Of a stretch of 64,000 bases of DNA, positions 1-9,703 are shown in pieces; the first letter of the stretch is position 1, and each line of letters starts with the position of its first letter. The notes under the pieces were generated by a model. It had not been told where the DNA came from, did not search any database, and worked only from the letters and a program-made list of their open reading frames with translations. The DNA is taken from contig RDOG01000006.1 of NCBI GenBank assembly GCA_011365055.1, forward strand, positions 1 through 64,000, written 5' to 3'. This stretch comes from Promethearchaeota archaeon (lineage in GTDB: Archaea > Asgardarchaeota > Lokiarchaeia > Helarchaeales > RDOG01). The translations under genes and the position numbers were made by a program.

Positions 1-178
1 AGTCCAATCCAACTTTAGTCAAAATTTAATTCTATTACTTTTTCTTGTGGGGTTTATATAGGAAAATTAGAAATTAAAAAAAAATCAACTTAAAGTTATC
101 ACTACCAAGTGAAACATCTCTAGTAATTTATATATAAATAAAAAAGAAATTCCGTTGATTGAAATGGAGAAATGAAAT

Positions 179-427
179 TTGATGATTCCAGTATTTAAAT
201 GTGAAGATTGTGATACAGAATTTTACGTAGACATATATACTAATTCAATGAAGGGAATATCAAAAACTTTTATTGATATGACTTGCTGTCCCATATGCAC
301 TTCTATAGATTTAAGAGTATGTTTTGTAAAAAGAAAAAATTCTCAACCATTTGACCAACAGAATGAGAATTTCGTTCCTGGCTCGTTATTAACCTATCAC
401 GATCAATTAGAACGATTTAAGAAATAA
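179..427 (+). CDS. Small Cys-rich (zinc-ribbon-like) protein
   Basis: Hypothetical protein of about 82 residues. An N-terminal CEDC pair (residues 8-11) and a CCPIC cluster near residues 36-40 give the two CxxC knuckles expected of a zinc ribbon. No enzymatic motif is visible. The frame opens with TTG at 179 immediately followed by ATG at 182; a GGAG element at 165-168 fits either start. It converges on the next gene with no gap. The zinc-binding role is inferred from Cys spacing only; the function is unknown. Confidence 0.6.
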   Translation: MMIPVFKCEDCDTEFYVDIYTNSMKGISKTFIDMTCCPICTSIDLRVCFVKRKNSQPFDQQNENFVPGSLLTYHDQLERFKK

Positions 428-718
428 TTAACCTCCTCTTCTTCGAATAGAACAACCTTCAATGGGACAAAATCGAAATAGAGGTGCAGAACTTCCCCCT
501 TGAGGCCTATTAAAAATCCAACCTGCTATCATACCGTGTTTAGGACAATAATATTTTTTTGCATTATCTAATTCTTTTTCCAGTTGATCAGGTGTTTTTA
601 TAAAGTCACAGATTTCATGATTTTGCCTGTATTTTTCATTGACAGGGCATTCTTCATTTTTACGTTTCAAATCGTATTTTTCACTTTTAACACAATTTGA
701 ACAATCTACTGGAGACAT
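428..718 (-). CDS. Small Cys-rich hypothetical protein
   Basis: A 96-residue protein of unknown function. It has an N-terminal CSNC pair, further Cys residues near 24 and 37, CPKHG around 58-61, and a C-terminal FCPIEGC followed by RRRGG. The spacing suggests one or two structural metal sites. The start is ATG at 718. It is convergent with the neighbouring small Cys-rich gene, with which it shares a boundary (427/428). No family was recognised, and a role as a metal-binding regulator is only a guess. Confidence 0.55.
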   Translation of the reverse strand: MSPVDCSNCVKSEKYDLKRKNEECPVNEKYRQNHEICDFIKTPDQLEKELDNAKKYYCPKHGMIAGWIFNRPQGGSSAPLFRFCPIEGCSIRRRGG

Positions 719-1228
719 TTCTATTAAAAATAGTTGAATAAGCTTTATAGAGTTTCTTCTTCAACTTAATCTATAACCTTCCGAGCCCATTTTTTATTTC
801 AAGGAAATTAATAAAAAATTAGGGATAATTTAAAATTATTTTCCGAGTATGAATATAATTTTTTTGAACCAATGATGCTTTTTTATAACGCTATGCGTTA
901 AAATCTAATTTATATTTTTCAAATTTTGTATTTTTTGCCTATTTTAGGTTCTTTATGGATTTTTAAGCTTTTTTTTAGTATTTTTGAACCTAAAATAAGT
1001 TTTAATATTTGGAATTTAGCCTAAACTTAATCAAATTTTTTTATATATTTTTTCAAAATTAATACTCTTATTTTCAATTTTGGATTCAACTAATTGATGT
1101 TATAGTTTAAAATGTAATGAAAATAGTTGTATATAATATTCTATCATTTATTTTTGAATATCTAAAAGGATTGTAATTATATAAAAACTTGAATTTTTTT
1201 TAATACACATATAATGAGGTGAGATTTT
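719..1228. other. AT-rich intergenic region with inverted repeats
   Basis: About 510 bases with no credible coding frame. It holds a perfect 6-bp inverted repeat with a 3-base spacer (TAACGC TAT GCGTTA, 886-900) and a 12-bp inverted repeat (TATTTTAGGTTC at 940-951 and its complement at 986-997). These could be operators or hairpins. The downstream gene at 1229 is preceded by the Shine-Dalgarno-like AGGTGA near 1216-1221. Confidence 0.5.
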
Positions 1229-1492
1229 ATGAATTTGGATTTTAATAATTTAAACCTTATTAGAACAAAAATTAAGGAACTCGTTAAAGAGGTTCAAAGT
1301 AAGAGTTGTGATACAACAGTATTTGATGAATTGAGCAATATCATGAAGACTATTGGGCAAGATGATAAATTATATCAAAAATATAAAGATATATATGAGG
1401 AAGCAGAAGATGAATTAATGTTAGCTGGTGCGGACCTAGAAAAATGCGGTTGCGATCCGATTAAACGACAGATACCGGCAGATAAAATATAG
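1229..1492 (+). CDS. Small helical protein, paralogue of the next gene
   Basis: An 87-residue, charged, mostly helical protein of unknown function. Residues about 15-65 align with the protein at 1652-1879: both share (E/K)L-x-K-x(E/K)-(V/L)-Q-x-KS, (E/Q)LSNI-x-IG and a DxLY-x-Y-x-EA pattern. It differs by a C-terminal CGC tail (residues 72-76) that the paralogue lacks. The ATG start is supported by a GAGGTGAG site 8 bases upstream. No known domain was recognised. Confidence 0.6.
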   Translation: MNLDFNNLNLIRTKIKELVKEVQSKSCDTTVFDELSNIMKTIGQDDKLYQKYKDIYEEAEDELMLAGADLEKCGCDPIKRQIPADKI

Positions 1493-1651
1493 AATTCTTA
1501 TTAGAGGAATTTTTTTTACTTTTTGCTATTTTTTTTATTAAAAATTTGTCAAAAGAATCTACTAACGAAAGAAATTAGATGCTTTTTCATTGCAAAATAA
1601 CATTTAAATAACCAATTGTCTATATATTAAGTGGTTGGGGTTGATTTATCC

Positions 1652-1879
1652 ATGAGTATTGATTCTGTAAAGGATGAGAAAATTGTAGATACTATTAGAG
1701 AATTATGTAAAGAACTTCAAAAAAAATCATTCGATTTAAAGAAAATTGATCAATTAAGCAATATATTATCTAGAATTGGCATAGATAATGACTTATATAA
1801 CATGTATGAGGCAGAATATGATAAAGCCATTGACCAATTGGTCAATAAAGGAAGAAAATACATGGCTCTTTGGTTTTAA
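1652..1879 (+). CDS. Small helical protein, paralogue of the preceding gene
   Basis: About 75 residues, helical, charged, unknown function, homologous to the protein at 1229-1492 (ELSNI/QLSNI core). The frame is open from a GTG at 1631, but a TATA-like element (CTATATATT) lies at about 1620-1628. A transcript starting some 25 bases downstream would begin almost exactly at the ATG at 1652, so I take that ATG as a leaderless start. The tandem duplication suggests a small lineage-specific family. Confidence 0.55.
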   Translation: MSIDSVKDEKIVDTIRELCKELQKKSFDLKKIDQLSNILSRIGIDNDLYNMYEAEYDKAIDQLVNKGRKYMALWF

Positions 1880-1887
1880 GTTCAATG

Positions 1888-4074
1888 TTAGCTGTTCATT
1901 CGATTCAAAAGTTGTTCATAAATTTCCCGTTCTTTACCGTTAGATTGAATGATCAACTTTTCAATTATTAAATAAGGCATACTCTTAGCCAGATAATTAA
2001 ATCGGGGATTTCTATTTACTATCAATTTACCATTTTTTATTCCGCTTGCTTCTATTCCATCAATCCTAATTGGAATTTTAATCACGGAACTAATTTGTTC
2101 AGCAAGATGAGAAACTAAACATGTTATGCAATTATTTGAGGCATCCAACAATTCTAATAAGCGAGCAATGATTTTAGTTGCGCTTCCCGGTTCAGTAATA
2201 GCTTCCAGTTCATCAAATAAGACTAATTTAATTTTATCTGATAAGCAAGTATAATTGAATTGTTTTAGACTTGCCTCAAAAGCTCCTGAATTAAGCATGC
2301 CTGAAGATTTTTCATAATAATATAATTCATCAAAGATGCTAATATTAGAAAATTGAGCAGGTACAAGCATTCCCATTTGAGCCATCAACGAAATCTGCGC
2401 AATAGTTTGTAATAAACATGTTTTCCCTCCAGAATTTGCACCTGATAAGATTATTGTTCTTTCATCCTTCGTATGATCTAAGAAAAAAGGACCAATACCA
2501 ATTTTATAATCAATTTCTTCAACTGTAAAATCTTCAGATTCTAATTCCAATTGTTTTAAATTCAGATTAAATCCATTTTTAAAGGAAATTCCAAGATTAT
2601 TTTCCATTAATTGTGGAGGATTTAAATTATAATCTTTAGAAAACAATCCAATAGCAAAAAATTCGTCGAATCTAAATATTTTTTGAATTAAATCTCGAAA
2701 TATATATTCATATTTTTGAATTTTTTGAGCTTGATTTAATAAAATGTTATATTCCTTAATAAAATATCTCTTTTCAATTAATTTTTTGAGTTTATTAGCC
2801 TCTAATTTATTTATTTCAATGGGTAAAGCTCCAGATTCGTTTTCAAATAAAGGTAAAACTAAATCATCCTCTTCATTTCCTAAATTAAAATTATTCAAAA
2901 TCTTTTGAACGCTTTTTTTAAGTTCAGTTTGAATTATTTCAGATATTTCTTCTGGGAGGTATTTTCTTATATCAAATTCATTTTCATCTAATCCAGATCC
3001 TACTTTTAAAATATCTAAAATTTGATTGCCACTTAATTTAATTTCCAAACTATTTATCTTATCAGTAATTGATTGGTTAATATCATATTCTATATCATGC
3101 ATATAATTATCAAATTCATTTAAATTTTGTTTTAATTTAAAAATATCTTCATTAATATCATCTTTTAGAGTTCCATTTTGATTAATCAAATTCAAAAAAT
3201 CATTGATTTCATTTAAAACCACCAGATCATCGGGATCTTGAAATTTATTGATTGATTCATTTATACTTAACTTCAATATTTTTTTTACTAATTCTCTTGT
3301 TGCTTTAATTGTCAATTTATTTAGGGCAAAAATATTAAGCGTGTTTTCTGGAACTATTTTTATGAGGTCAAGGTCATCTATTTCTATAAAATTTTCAAAA
3401 GTGTCTAAATTAGAATAATTTTGGTTTGAAATTATAAATATTAAGTCATAACTTTGGGATATATTTACAAAATATTCATAATTTTCTATTTTTTTTCGAT
3501 CAATTAATTCAATATCGCAAAATTTAATTATTTCATCTTCAAATAAACTTTGATAATCTTCTTCATCTTCCACTAAAATGAGTTTTTTTCGACTTACAGC
3601 AGAACCTGAGATCTTCAATGGTTTAACCTTGGAAAGAAGAAATTTTATTTCATTTATTGATTTGAAATCAAGCGATTCAACGCATTTCTTTGCATCAGAA
3701 AAATACGAAATTCTTTCTTGAATTATATCATACTTAGATCTAGGCAACGGAGAATAAAGTGAAATAGCATCTCGTCCATGAGCGGTGTTTGCATAAGAAC
3801 TTGCAATTTTTAAAATGGATCTATAAATATCTGAAATCTCTTTTGAACGTAAAATTTCTTCTAGAGAAATTCCTATTTGTTTTTCTCTATAATCATTGAC
3901 TATTTTAAATGCTTTTTTTAAAGAAATACCCCTAATTGCAGCTATTTGGCTGACTCTTGAATTTTTAATTGCATCAATTGCTTCAGATTCGCCACCAAAA
4001 TGCTTAACTAATTTTTCTGCAACTTTATTACCAATACCCTCAAACTTCTGTAATTCGTTATACACTAAAGTCAT
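1888..4074 (-). CDS. mutS2: MutS2-type DNA-binding ATPase with N-terminal helix-hairpin-helix
   Basis: A MutS-family ATPase of about 728 residues. The N-terminus carries a tandem helix-hairpin-helix region (FEGIGNKVAEKL and AAIRGISLKKA, residues about 10-50), the middle is helical core/clamp, and the C-terminus holds the ABC-type MutS ATPase: Walker A LSGANSGGKT (about 545-556), Walker B LVLFDELEA (about 620-628), and a TCLVSH switch. No Smr nuclease domain follows, unlike bacterial MutS2. The family binds branched or recombination DNA. The frame could start with TTG at 4086, but the ATG at 4074 is preferred. It is transcribed alone, about 100 bases downstream of the Fe-S/TPR operon. Confidence 0.85.
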   Translation of the reverse strand: MTLVYNELQKFEGIGNKVAEKLVKHFGGESEAIDAIKNSRVSQIAAIRGISLKKAFKIVNDYREKQIGISLEEILRSKEISDIYRSILKIASSYANTAHGRDAISLYSPLPRSKYDIIQERISYFSDAKKCVESLDFKSINEIKFLLSKVKPLKISGSAVSRKKLILVEDEEDYQSLFEDEIIKFCDIELIDRKKIENYEYFVNISQSYDLIFIISNQNYSNLDTFENFIEIDDLDLIKIVPENTLNIFALNKLTIKATRELVKKILKLSINESINKFQDPDDLVVLNEINDFLNLINQNGTLKDDINEDIFKLKQNLNEFDNYMHDIEYDINQSITDKINSLEIKLSGNQILDILKVGSGLDENEFDIRKYLPEEISEIIQTELKKSVQKILNNFNLGNEEDDLVLPLFENESGALPIEINKLEANKLKKLIEKRYFIKEYNILLNQAQKIQKYEYIFRDLIQKIFRFDEFFAIGLFSKDYNLNPPQLMENNLGISFKNGFNLNLKQLELESEDFTVEEIDYKIGIGPFFLDHTKDERTIILSGANSGGKTCLLQTIAQISLMAQMGMLVPAQFSNISIFDELYYYEKSSGMLNSGAFEASLKQFNYTCLSDKIKLVLFDELEAITEPGSATKIIARLLELLDASNNCITCLVSHLAEQISSVIKIPIRIDGIEASGIKNGKLIVNRNPRFNYLAKSMPYLIIEKLIIQSNGKEREIYEQLLNRMNS

Positions 4075-4181
4075 GAATTTAATCAAATGATTTTGATTAT
4101 TTAAGAAATTATGGACTTAAATATAAGTAATAAAAAAATAGGAGTTAAAAAAAATATGGGATGGATTTAATTTAATATAAA

Positions 4182-5243
4182 TTAAAATCCCATAAAAGAC
4201 AGTCCATCCAAGGGAACATGTTCTGGGGGTCTAATTTCTATCAATGTAATTGCGTTTTCAGGGCAATTCGTTGCGCAATTACCGCACCCATAACATTTTG
4301 ATAGATCAATGATAGCTTTATCCTCTAATGTAATTGCATTAAACTGGCATTTATCAACACAAGTACCACATCCAATACAAATATCTGCATCAAGTTGAGC
4401 CTCAAATCTTGAAGGGACAATTGTTCCGACGTGACCATGAACTGTAGCTGCACGCACAGCACCACACGCACATGAACAACAATTACAAATAAATAGAAGA
4501 CCCTTTTGTTTATTATCAACACAATGGACTAAACCTGACTCCTCAGCTCTCTTCAATATTTCAAATGCTTCTTTTTTATTAATCTTTCGTCCTATTTTGC
4601 GTTGAGTTACCATTTCCGCTGCTAAGTCAAAACTTAAACAGACTTCAGATGGATGATCACATCGTCGTGCTCGCTTCCGACATACACAATTAGCAACACC
4701 AATAGAGTGAGATCTATTAACGATATTCGCAACTTCTTCAAATGGAAGTACTTTGGTCCTTTGATCTGTCGAGATCGTTTCATTGACAGGTATTATCCTA
4801 AAAATAGGATTTTTAGATTTACCAATCACATGGGCCATTACATTTTCATAATATTCGTCCAATAAATCAAGTATTTCCCCATGTTTTTCCACGGTATATT
4901 TTGTATTAATAAAAACCATATCATGTAATAACATTGAATTAGTTGGTTTCCAAATTACGGTTCCTTTTTTTCTATCAGGTTCAGGATGGACAAATCCATC
5001 TTGAATAAATATTTCGTTCAGTTTTTTTCCTAATTCTTTTTTATCAATATTCAATTTTTGAGCCAATTCAGGGACAGTTCCACCATCCTTTCCTATTTTG
5101 ATGAGGAACTCCCCCATATCTTTCGATATTATCTTATTGAGAAGCGTAGCTAATATTTTTTGGTCCTTAATTTTATTTTCCGGTACAGCTAAAGCTCTCA
5201 ATAAATTTGTCATGTATTCATCTATTTTAACTTCAGAAGACAT
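4182..5243 (-). CDS. Multi-cluster Fe-S protein with N-terminal winged-helix-like region
   Basis: A 353-residue iron-sulfur protein. Residues about 1-115 look helical and winged-helix-like ([16 protein letters not shown]). Next comes a CVCR motif with further Cys (C186, C188, C195, C202), then a dense CNCCSCAC cluster (about 253-260), then two ferredoxin-type 4Fe-4S motifs ([11 protein letters not shown], about 289-299; [11 protein letters not shown], about 317-327). The ATG start has GAGGTGGT upstream. It is the last gene of a three-gene operon with a TPR protein and its own paralogue. The family is common in anaerobic archaea. The electron-transfer partner is unknown; a redox-sensing or electron-bifurcating role is inference. 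Confidence 0.8.
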   Translation of the reverse strand: MSSEVKIDEYMTNLLRALAVPENKIKDQKILATLLNKIISKDMGEFLIKIGKDGGTVPELAQKLNIDKKELGKKLNEIFIQDGFVHPEPDRKKGTVIWKPTNSMLLHDMVFINTKYTVEKHGEILDLLDEYYENVMAHVIGKSKNPIFRIIPVNETISTDQRTKVLPFEEVANIVNRSHSIGVANCVCRKRARRCDHPSEVCLSFDLAAEMVTQRKIGRKINKKEAFEILKRAEESGLVHCVDNKQKGLLFICNCCSCACGAVRAATVHGHVGTIVPSRFEAQLDADICIGCGTCVDKCQFNAITLEDKAIIDLSKCYGCGNCATNCPENAITLIEIRPPEHVPLDGLSFMGF

Positions 5244-5263
5244 CTGACCACCTCATTAATTTA

Positions 5264-6832
5264 TCATTTTATTACTTTTTTAATCATCTCAATTTTTTCT
5301 GATATTTCTTTAGGAATTTCTTCACCTTTGGTTAAATCTTGTAATAATTCATCAATATTTTGGATAATATTATTTTTTTCTCTTTTTTTCCCTATTTTAT
5401 TAAAAATGATATAAGATTTCTCAAAATGGTTTAAAGCTTCTAAATATTCTTTATTTTCTGCAAAAACCAAAGCAAGATCAGTTAAATCCTGAGCTTGCCT
5501 ATATTCATTGCCAATAACTGCATCTATCTCGTAACATTTTTGAAGATATTCAATTGATTTATTATATTCGCCTAATTTTTTATAAATTAATCCTAAATTA
5601 GAAAATCCATCAGATACTTTTGATTGATCTTTTAATTTTTTATGAATCTCAATAGATTTTTCAAAGTAATTTAGAGCTTTTTTATATTGGCCAAGAAAAA
5701 AATAACAATATCCAATATTATGAAGCTCCTCGCCCATTTCTATTTCGTTTCCTAATTTTGAATGTATTTTATATGCATCCAAATTTATTTCTAATGATTT
5801 ATTCCAATTCTTATTTCTTGCGTAAGCTAATGCTAAATAACGAAGTGCATTAGCTTCACCCATCTCATTATTTAAACTTTCATAAATTTCAAAGGCTTGT
5901 TTATAAGAATTAATTGCTTTGTCTGTATCGTGCATATTGCTTTGACCAAAATCCATCAATTCATTAGCTTTTCTCATTTTAATATAAGACTCATCATCCT
6001 TTCCATATGTCTTAAATCCTTGCAGAATAATTTTCACATCTTCAGGCCTTAAAACTTTTCTTCTTTCCTTAACTTGATCAGAAATATCATAGCATTCGTC
6101 CATTATCTCCTCATTTCCCAAATCTTTATAAGAAGTGCCTATATTATCCCAAATTCTAAAATCATTCGGGTTATGAATTAATTCCTTTTCGTAAAAATCA
6201 ATTTCTTTTTTATAATCTTTTAAAGCTCCATATACACAACCAATGCTATACCATCCAAACCCATAATCAGGATTTTGTTCAGTTACTTTTGTATAACATT
6301 CAATAGCTTCTTCATACTTTTTTAAATCAAAATAAGAATTACCCATGTTCTTCCATGCTTGCCAATCATTGGGATTAAACTCAATTACTTTTTTGTAAAT
6401 TTCGATTGCTTTACCGTAATCTTCCATTTTTTGATATTGATATGCAATATTATATAGAGCATTTGGATTTTCTGGGTCTATTTTTAAAACTTTTTCAAAA
6501 CATTGTATCGCCCTTTGATAATTTTTTAACATTTCATAACATCGCCCCATATGATTAAATGCTTCAGCATTTTTAGGATCATTTTCTATTGCTTTTTCAA
6601 ATGCTTTAATTGCATCCTCATAATAAGTCTCTCTAGCCATAATTCCAGGCGGATGATCACCAATTTTTTCCCAAACCGCTCCTAAATAAAAATATGCAGA
6701 TTTATGATTAGGATCAAGTTCTATTGCGTTATTAAAAGAATCTTTAGCTTCAGACCAAGAGCTATTGTTTGCTTTTTGTATTCCAATTTCTACCCATTCA
6801 TCAGCGGATTTTTCAGATTTTTTTAATGGCAT
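5264..6832 (-). CDS. TPR-repeat scaffold protein
   Basis: A 522-residue protein built almost wholly of tetratricopeptide repeats. The N-terminal half has regular 34-residue repeats (AFEKAIENDPKNAEAFNHMG and similar). After a linker (about 255-290) the C-terminal half has longer repeats with KALNYFEKSIEIHKKL-type helices, like those of GPSM/kinesin-light-chain TPRs. No catalytic domain is present. It lies 15 bases downstream of one Fe-S protein gene and 20 bases upstream of its paralogue on the same strand. That makes it a likely protein-protein scaffold for them, though the partnership is inferred from position alone. Confidence 0.8.
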   Translation of the reverse strand: MPLKKSEKSADEWVEIGIQKANNSSWSEAKDSFNNAIELDPNHKSAYFYLGAVWEKIGDHPPGIMARETYYEDAIKAFEKAIENDPKNAEAFNHMGRCYEMLKNYQRAIQCFEKVLKIDPENPNALYNIAYQYQKMEDYGKAIEIYKKVIEFNPNDWQAWKNMGNSYFDLKKYEEAIECYTKVTEQNPDYGFGWYSIGCVYGALKDYKKEIDFYEKELIHNPNDFRIWDNIGTSYKDLGNEEIMDECYDISDQVKERRKVLRPEDVKIILQGFKTYGKDDESYIKMRKANELMDFGQSNMHDTDKAINSYKQAFEIYESLNNEMGEANALRYLALAYARNKNWNKSLEINLDAYKIHSKLGNEIEMGEELHNIGYCYFFLGQYKKALNYFEKSIEIHKKLKDQSKVSDGFSNLGLIYKKLGEYNKSIEYLQKCYEIDAVIGNEYRQAQDLTDLALVFAENKEYLEALNHFEKSYIIFNKIGKKREKNNIIQNIDELLQDLTKGEEIPKEISEKIEMIKKVIK

Positions 6833-6847
6833 TAATAACCATCTTAA

Positions 6848-7978
6848 TTAAAATAATTTTATTTCACGGTTTGTTTCTTTTACTACTTTCAAGCCTAATT
6901 GGGCTAAATCTTTATATATGACTTCTCGTTCAAGCCTTTTCAATTCTATTATGTTTTCTGGGCAATTTACGACACAGACTCCACATCCCATGCACTTATC
7001 CTTATTAATTATAGGACCAAAATTTGATACTGTAATTGCTTTAAAATTACAATTATCAACACATACATTACATTTTATACAATTTTCAGGTTCAATTACA
7101 TTAGCAATATAGTTAGCGGCTGCTACAGCTCGGGGATTATCCCATCTTGTTATTCCACCAATAAGATTACAACAGCATTTACAACAATTACATATTAAAT
7201 TATGACTTCCTTCAGCAAAATTTTCAGTACAATGAATCAATCCCATTTCATTGAACTTTTTTAAGTATTTTTTTGCTTCTTCTTTTGTTATTTCTCGTCC
7301 ATGACCTCTTGCAATCGTGTATTCAGCCCCTGCATCTATTGCTATACAAGTTTCAAGCGGATACTTTTCCGTACACTCCCTTTTTCCTAAAACTTCCAAT
7401 CTCTTCCTACAAGCACAAACTTGAATAGCCAAAGTCGTTGCATTATCAACAAGCTTCTCAACATTTTCATATGGAATTATGGATGATTCGGATTTAATTG
7501 ATTCTTGAACGGGAATAACACGAGAGAGAGGAGTTTCTGCAGAACCTTCAAAATTTTTATACCATTCTTCCTCAACGAGATATTTATAACTTAATTCAGC
7601 TAATTTTTTTGTTTTTTCAGGAGGATATTTATCAAAAGCTAAAGGAGGAGCATCAAATATAAATAATGGAAAATGAATTGCATATGATTTCTTCTCCTTT
7701 CCTAATGTCATTACACAATCAGTTTCAAATAATGCGTTTAGGATTTTTTGCGCTTCTTCCTTTGTCATTCCAATCTTTTTAGCATATTTACCAACACTAA
7801 TAAATGATGGAAATACCGGGAGATGAATGATGTACTTAACTTCTTCGGGAGTCAAAAGTGTTTTTAAATATTGAATCCAAGTTATACTAATATTTCCTTG
7901 AGTTCCTAAAGGAGATAATCCTTGAACGGAAGCATCCAATTTTTTTGCTAAAATCTTATAATTCTCATCGCCTTCCAT
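6848..7978 (-). CDS. Multi-cluster Fe-S protein, paralogue of the 4182-5243 product
   Basis: About 376 residues with the same plan as the other Fe-S protein of this operon: N-terminal helical/winged-helix region (SVGKYAKKIGMTKEEAQKIL), a CACRKR motif with nearby Cys (ECTEKYPLETC), a very dense CNCCKCCC cluster, then two ferredoxin motifs (CIKCNVCVDNC, CMGCGVCVVNC). The frame extends up to 8050, but the extension is hydrophobic. The ATG at 7978 has GAGGT 8 bases upstream, so I start there. It is the first gene of the operon. Sequence divergence from the paralogue suggests the two are not redundant and may form a heterodimer. Confidence 0.8.
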   Translation of the reverse strand: MEGDENYKILAKKLDASVQGLSPLGTQGNISITWIQYLKTLLTPEEVKYIIHLPVFPSFISVGKYAKKIGMTKEEAQKILNALFETDCVMTLGKEKKSYAIHFPLFIFDAPPLAFDKYPPEKTKKLAELSYKYLVEEEWYKNFEGSAETPLSRVIPVQESIKSESSIIPYENVEKLVDNATTLAIQVCACRKRLEVLGKRECTEKYPLETCIAIDAGAEYTIARGHGREITKEEAKKYLKKFNEMGLIHCTENFAEGSHNLICNCCKCCCNLIGGITRWDNPRAVAAANYIANVIEPENCIKCNVCVDNCNFKAITVSNFGPIINKDKCMGCGVCVVNCPENIIELKRLEREVIYKDLAQLGLKVVKETNREIKLF

Positions 7979-8155
7979 GGAGAATACCTCGAAAAACGTT
8001 ATAACTATAAAAATAGCGTAAGGATTTTTAATTTTAGCTTTAACTTTCATATTTACAATAATTCTAAATTTCTAGAAAATCACTAAAATTGATCTTTGAA
8101 ATAATAATATTTTTATTTTTTAAAAAAAATAAGTAAAAAGGAGAGTCTAAGAAAT

Positions 8156-9049
8156 ATGGGAAGGATCAGAAGATTTATTACAGTCATTTTGATACTTTTT
8201 TACGTTAATTTTTTAAGTATATTCTATTATATAAATTTATTTAGAAAAGATATTGCTAATGGACTAGTTGAACTTATCCCAGGGCATACATTTCAAGCGA
8301 TCTTGGTTGTGAGCACTTTAAATACTCTACTGATTGTGCTAGGAATCATACTTATTTTTAAGTATAAAAGTGTGCAAGATAATCCCCTTGCGAGAGAACT
8401 TTTCAATTTTAGCTCAAGTAGCCACAAGATTGTAAGTTTTATTATGATAACTGGACTCTTTTATATTTATGCTGCAATAAATTTGCTAATTCACGAATTT
8501 GGGCATGGATTTTTTGCCTATCTTAACGGCGGATACTTTGATCGAATAGAAATAAATCTATTCATGGGTGGCACTACATATTACGTGTATGGAGTGCCTT
8601 GGACACCATTCCAGCGACTCATTAGTTTATTGGGAGGGTTCATTTTCGAATTTGGAGTAGGTCTACCACTAGTTATTCTTCTCTGGACAAACTATAAAGA
8701 AAGTAAATTAAGTGGGTTACTTTCGATTTTAATTATGATGATGTCTTTCATTCGTGTTTTATTATACTTCACGTTTCCTCCCCTCTTAAACATCCCCAGT
8801 GATACGACAAGCATTGCGAAATATCTCAACGTGAACCCTTTTCTTCTATTCAGTATTTTCTTTTCGTTATTAGTGTTGACCTCGATTTTTACGCTGAAAG
8901 CTCTCGCTAGATACTATAGAAATAACTTAGATTCCAATAAATCGTTTATAAGTATCTATTTTCTTAGTATGACTACATACATCGTGCTTATGAGTTTGCT
9001 TTATGTAGTGGATGAATTTATCATCCCGCTCATTCCATTGACAATTTGA
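8156..9049 (+). CDS. Multi-pass membrane protein, M50-like metalloprotease
   Basis: A 297-residue protein with about six to seven membrane segments. A hydrophobic helix carries LIHEFGHGFFAYLNGG (about residues 111-126), the HExxH zinc/active-site signature of site-2-type (M50) intramembrane proteases. The GG two residues after the loop also fits that family. A clear NPDG second motif is not seen, so zinc coordination is incomplete by eye. It stands alone between the Fe-S operon and a GTPase. Substrate unknown. Alternative: a non-proteolytic M50-fold membrane protein. Confidence 0.6.
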   Translation: MGRIRRFITVILILFYVNFLSIFYYINLFRKDIANGLVELIPGHTFQAILVVSTLNTLLIVLGIILIFKYKSVQDNPLARELFNFSSSSHKIVSFIMITGLFYIYAAINLLIHEFGHGFFAYLNGGYFDRIEINLFMGGTTYYVYGVPWTPFQRLISLLGGFIFEFGVGLPLVILLWTNYKESKLSGLLSILIMMMSFIRVLLYFTFPPLLNIPSDTTSIAKYLNVNPFLLFSIFFSLLVLTSIFTLKALARYYRNNLDSNKSFISIYFLSMTTYIVLMSLLYVVDEFIIPLIPLTI

Positions 9050-9170
9050 AGATACTCAGGGAAATTTTTATTAAAAAAATCTTATTTTAATTCCTTTTTT
9101 TTGCCAAATTACTATTACTATTTTATTTTTTTAGAAAATTATAAATTTTTCAAAATAAAAAACAATAATT

Positions 9171-9683
9171 ATGAAATTTTTCAACGCTAAGGTATTACTC
9201 CTTGGAGATGGTGCAGTTGGTAAAACATCTTTGATTAAACAATATATCAAGGGTGAATTTAAGGGAGATTATAAACCAACTATTGGCGTGGATGTTTATT
9301 CAAAAGAAGTTAAATATCAAGATGTCCAATTAAATCTTGGTGTTTGGGATATTGCTGGACAAAAACAATTTGAAATGTTTCGAAAAAATTTCTTTAAAGG
9401 AGCGCAAGCAGCACTTTTAGTGTTTGATTACATGCGACCAGATACCTTTGAGTCATTGGATAAGGAATGGATAAAAGACTTGCTGGAGTTGAGTGGAACC
9501 GTTCCCTTTGTTTTAATTGGCAACAAAATTGATTTAGGAAAACAAGTTGATCAAAATAAGATCAATTCCCTAGTCAGCAAGTATGATGTGGATTTCATTG
9601 AAACTTCAGCGTTAAATAATACAAACGTAGAGGACGCATTTTTAAATATCGCAGCAGCAATTCTTCAAAATTATATTACATAA
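9171..9683 (+). CDS. Ras/Rab-like small GTPase
   Basis: A 170-residue protein with a complete set of G motifs: G1 GDGAVGKTS (12-20), G2 Thr in KPTIG (about 36-39), G3 WDIAGQ (59-64), G4 GNKID (117-121), G5 ETSA (144-147). Size and switch regions are Ras-superfamily; Asgard genomes carry dozens of these. There is no C-terminal Cys or prenylation box (it ends QNYIT), so membrane attachment must be indirect. The next gene, a DsrE-like protein, follows within about 20 bases on the same strand. Confidence 0.93.
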   Translation: MKFFNAKVLLLGDGAVGKTSLIKQYIKGEFKGDYKPTIGVDVYSKEVKYQDVQLNLGVWDIAGQKQFEMFRKNFFKGAQAALLVFDYMRPDTFESLDKEWIKDLLELSGTVPFVLIGNKIDLGKQVDQNKINSLVSKYDVDFIETSALNNTNVEDAFLNIAAAILQNYIT

Positions 9684-9703
9684 TTTAAGTGAATTCGGTT
9701 AAA

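Noticed and set aside
4325..4522. Minus-strand frame inside the Fe-S protein gene, and a plus-strand frame at 4653-4865
   Set aside because: Both are shadows of the Fe-S gene, which has clear motifs in its own frame.
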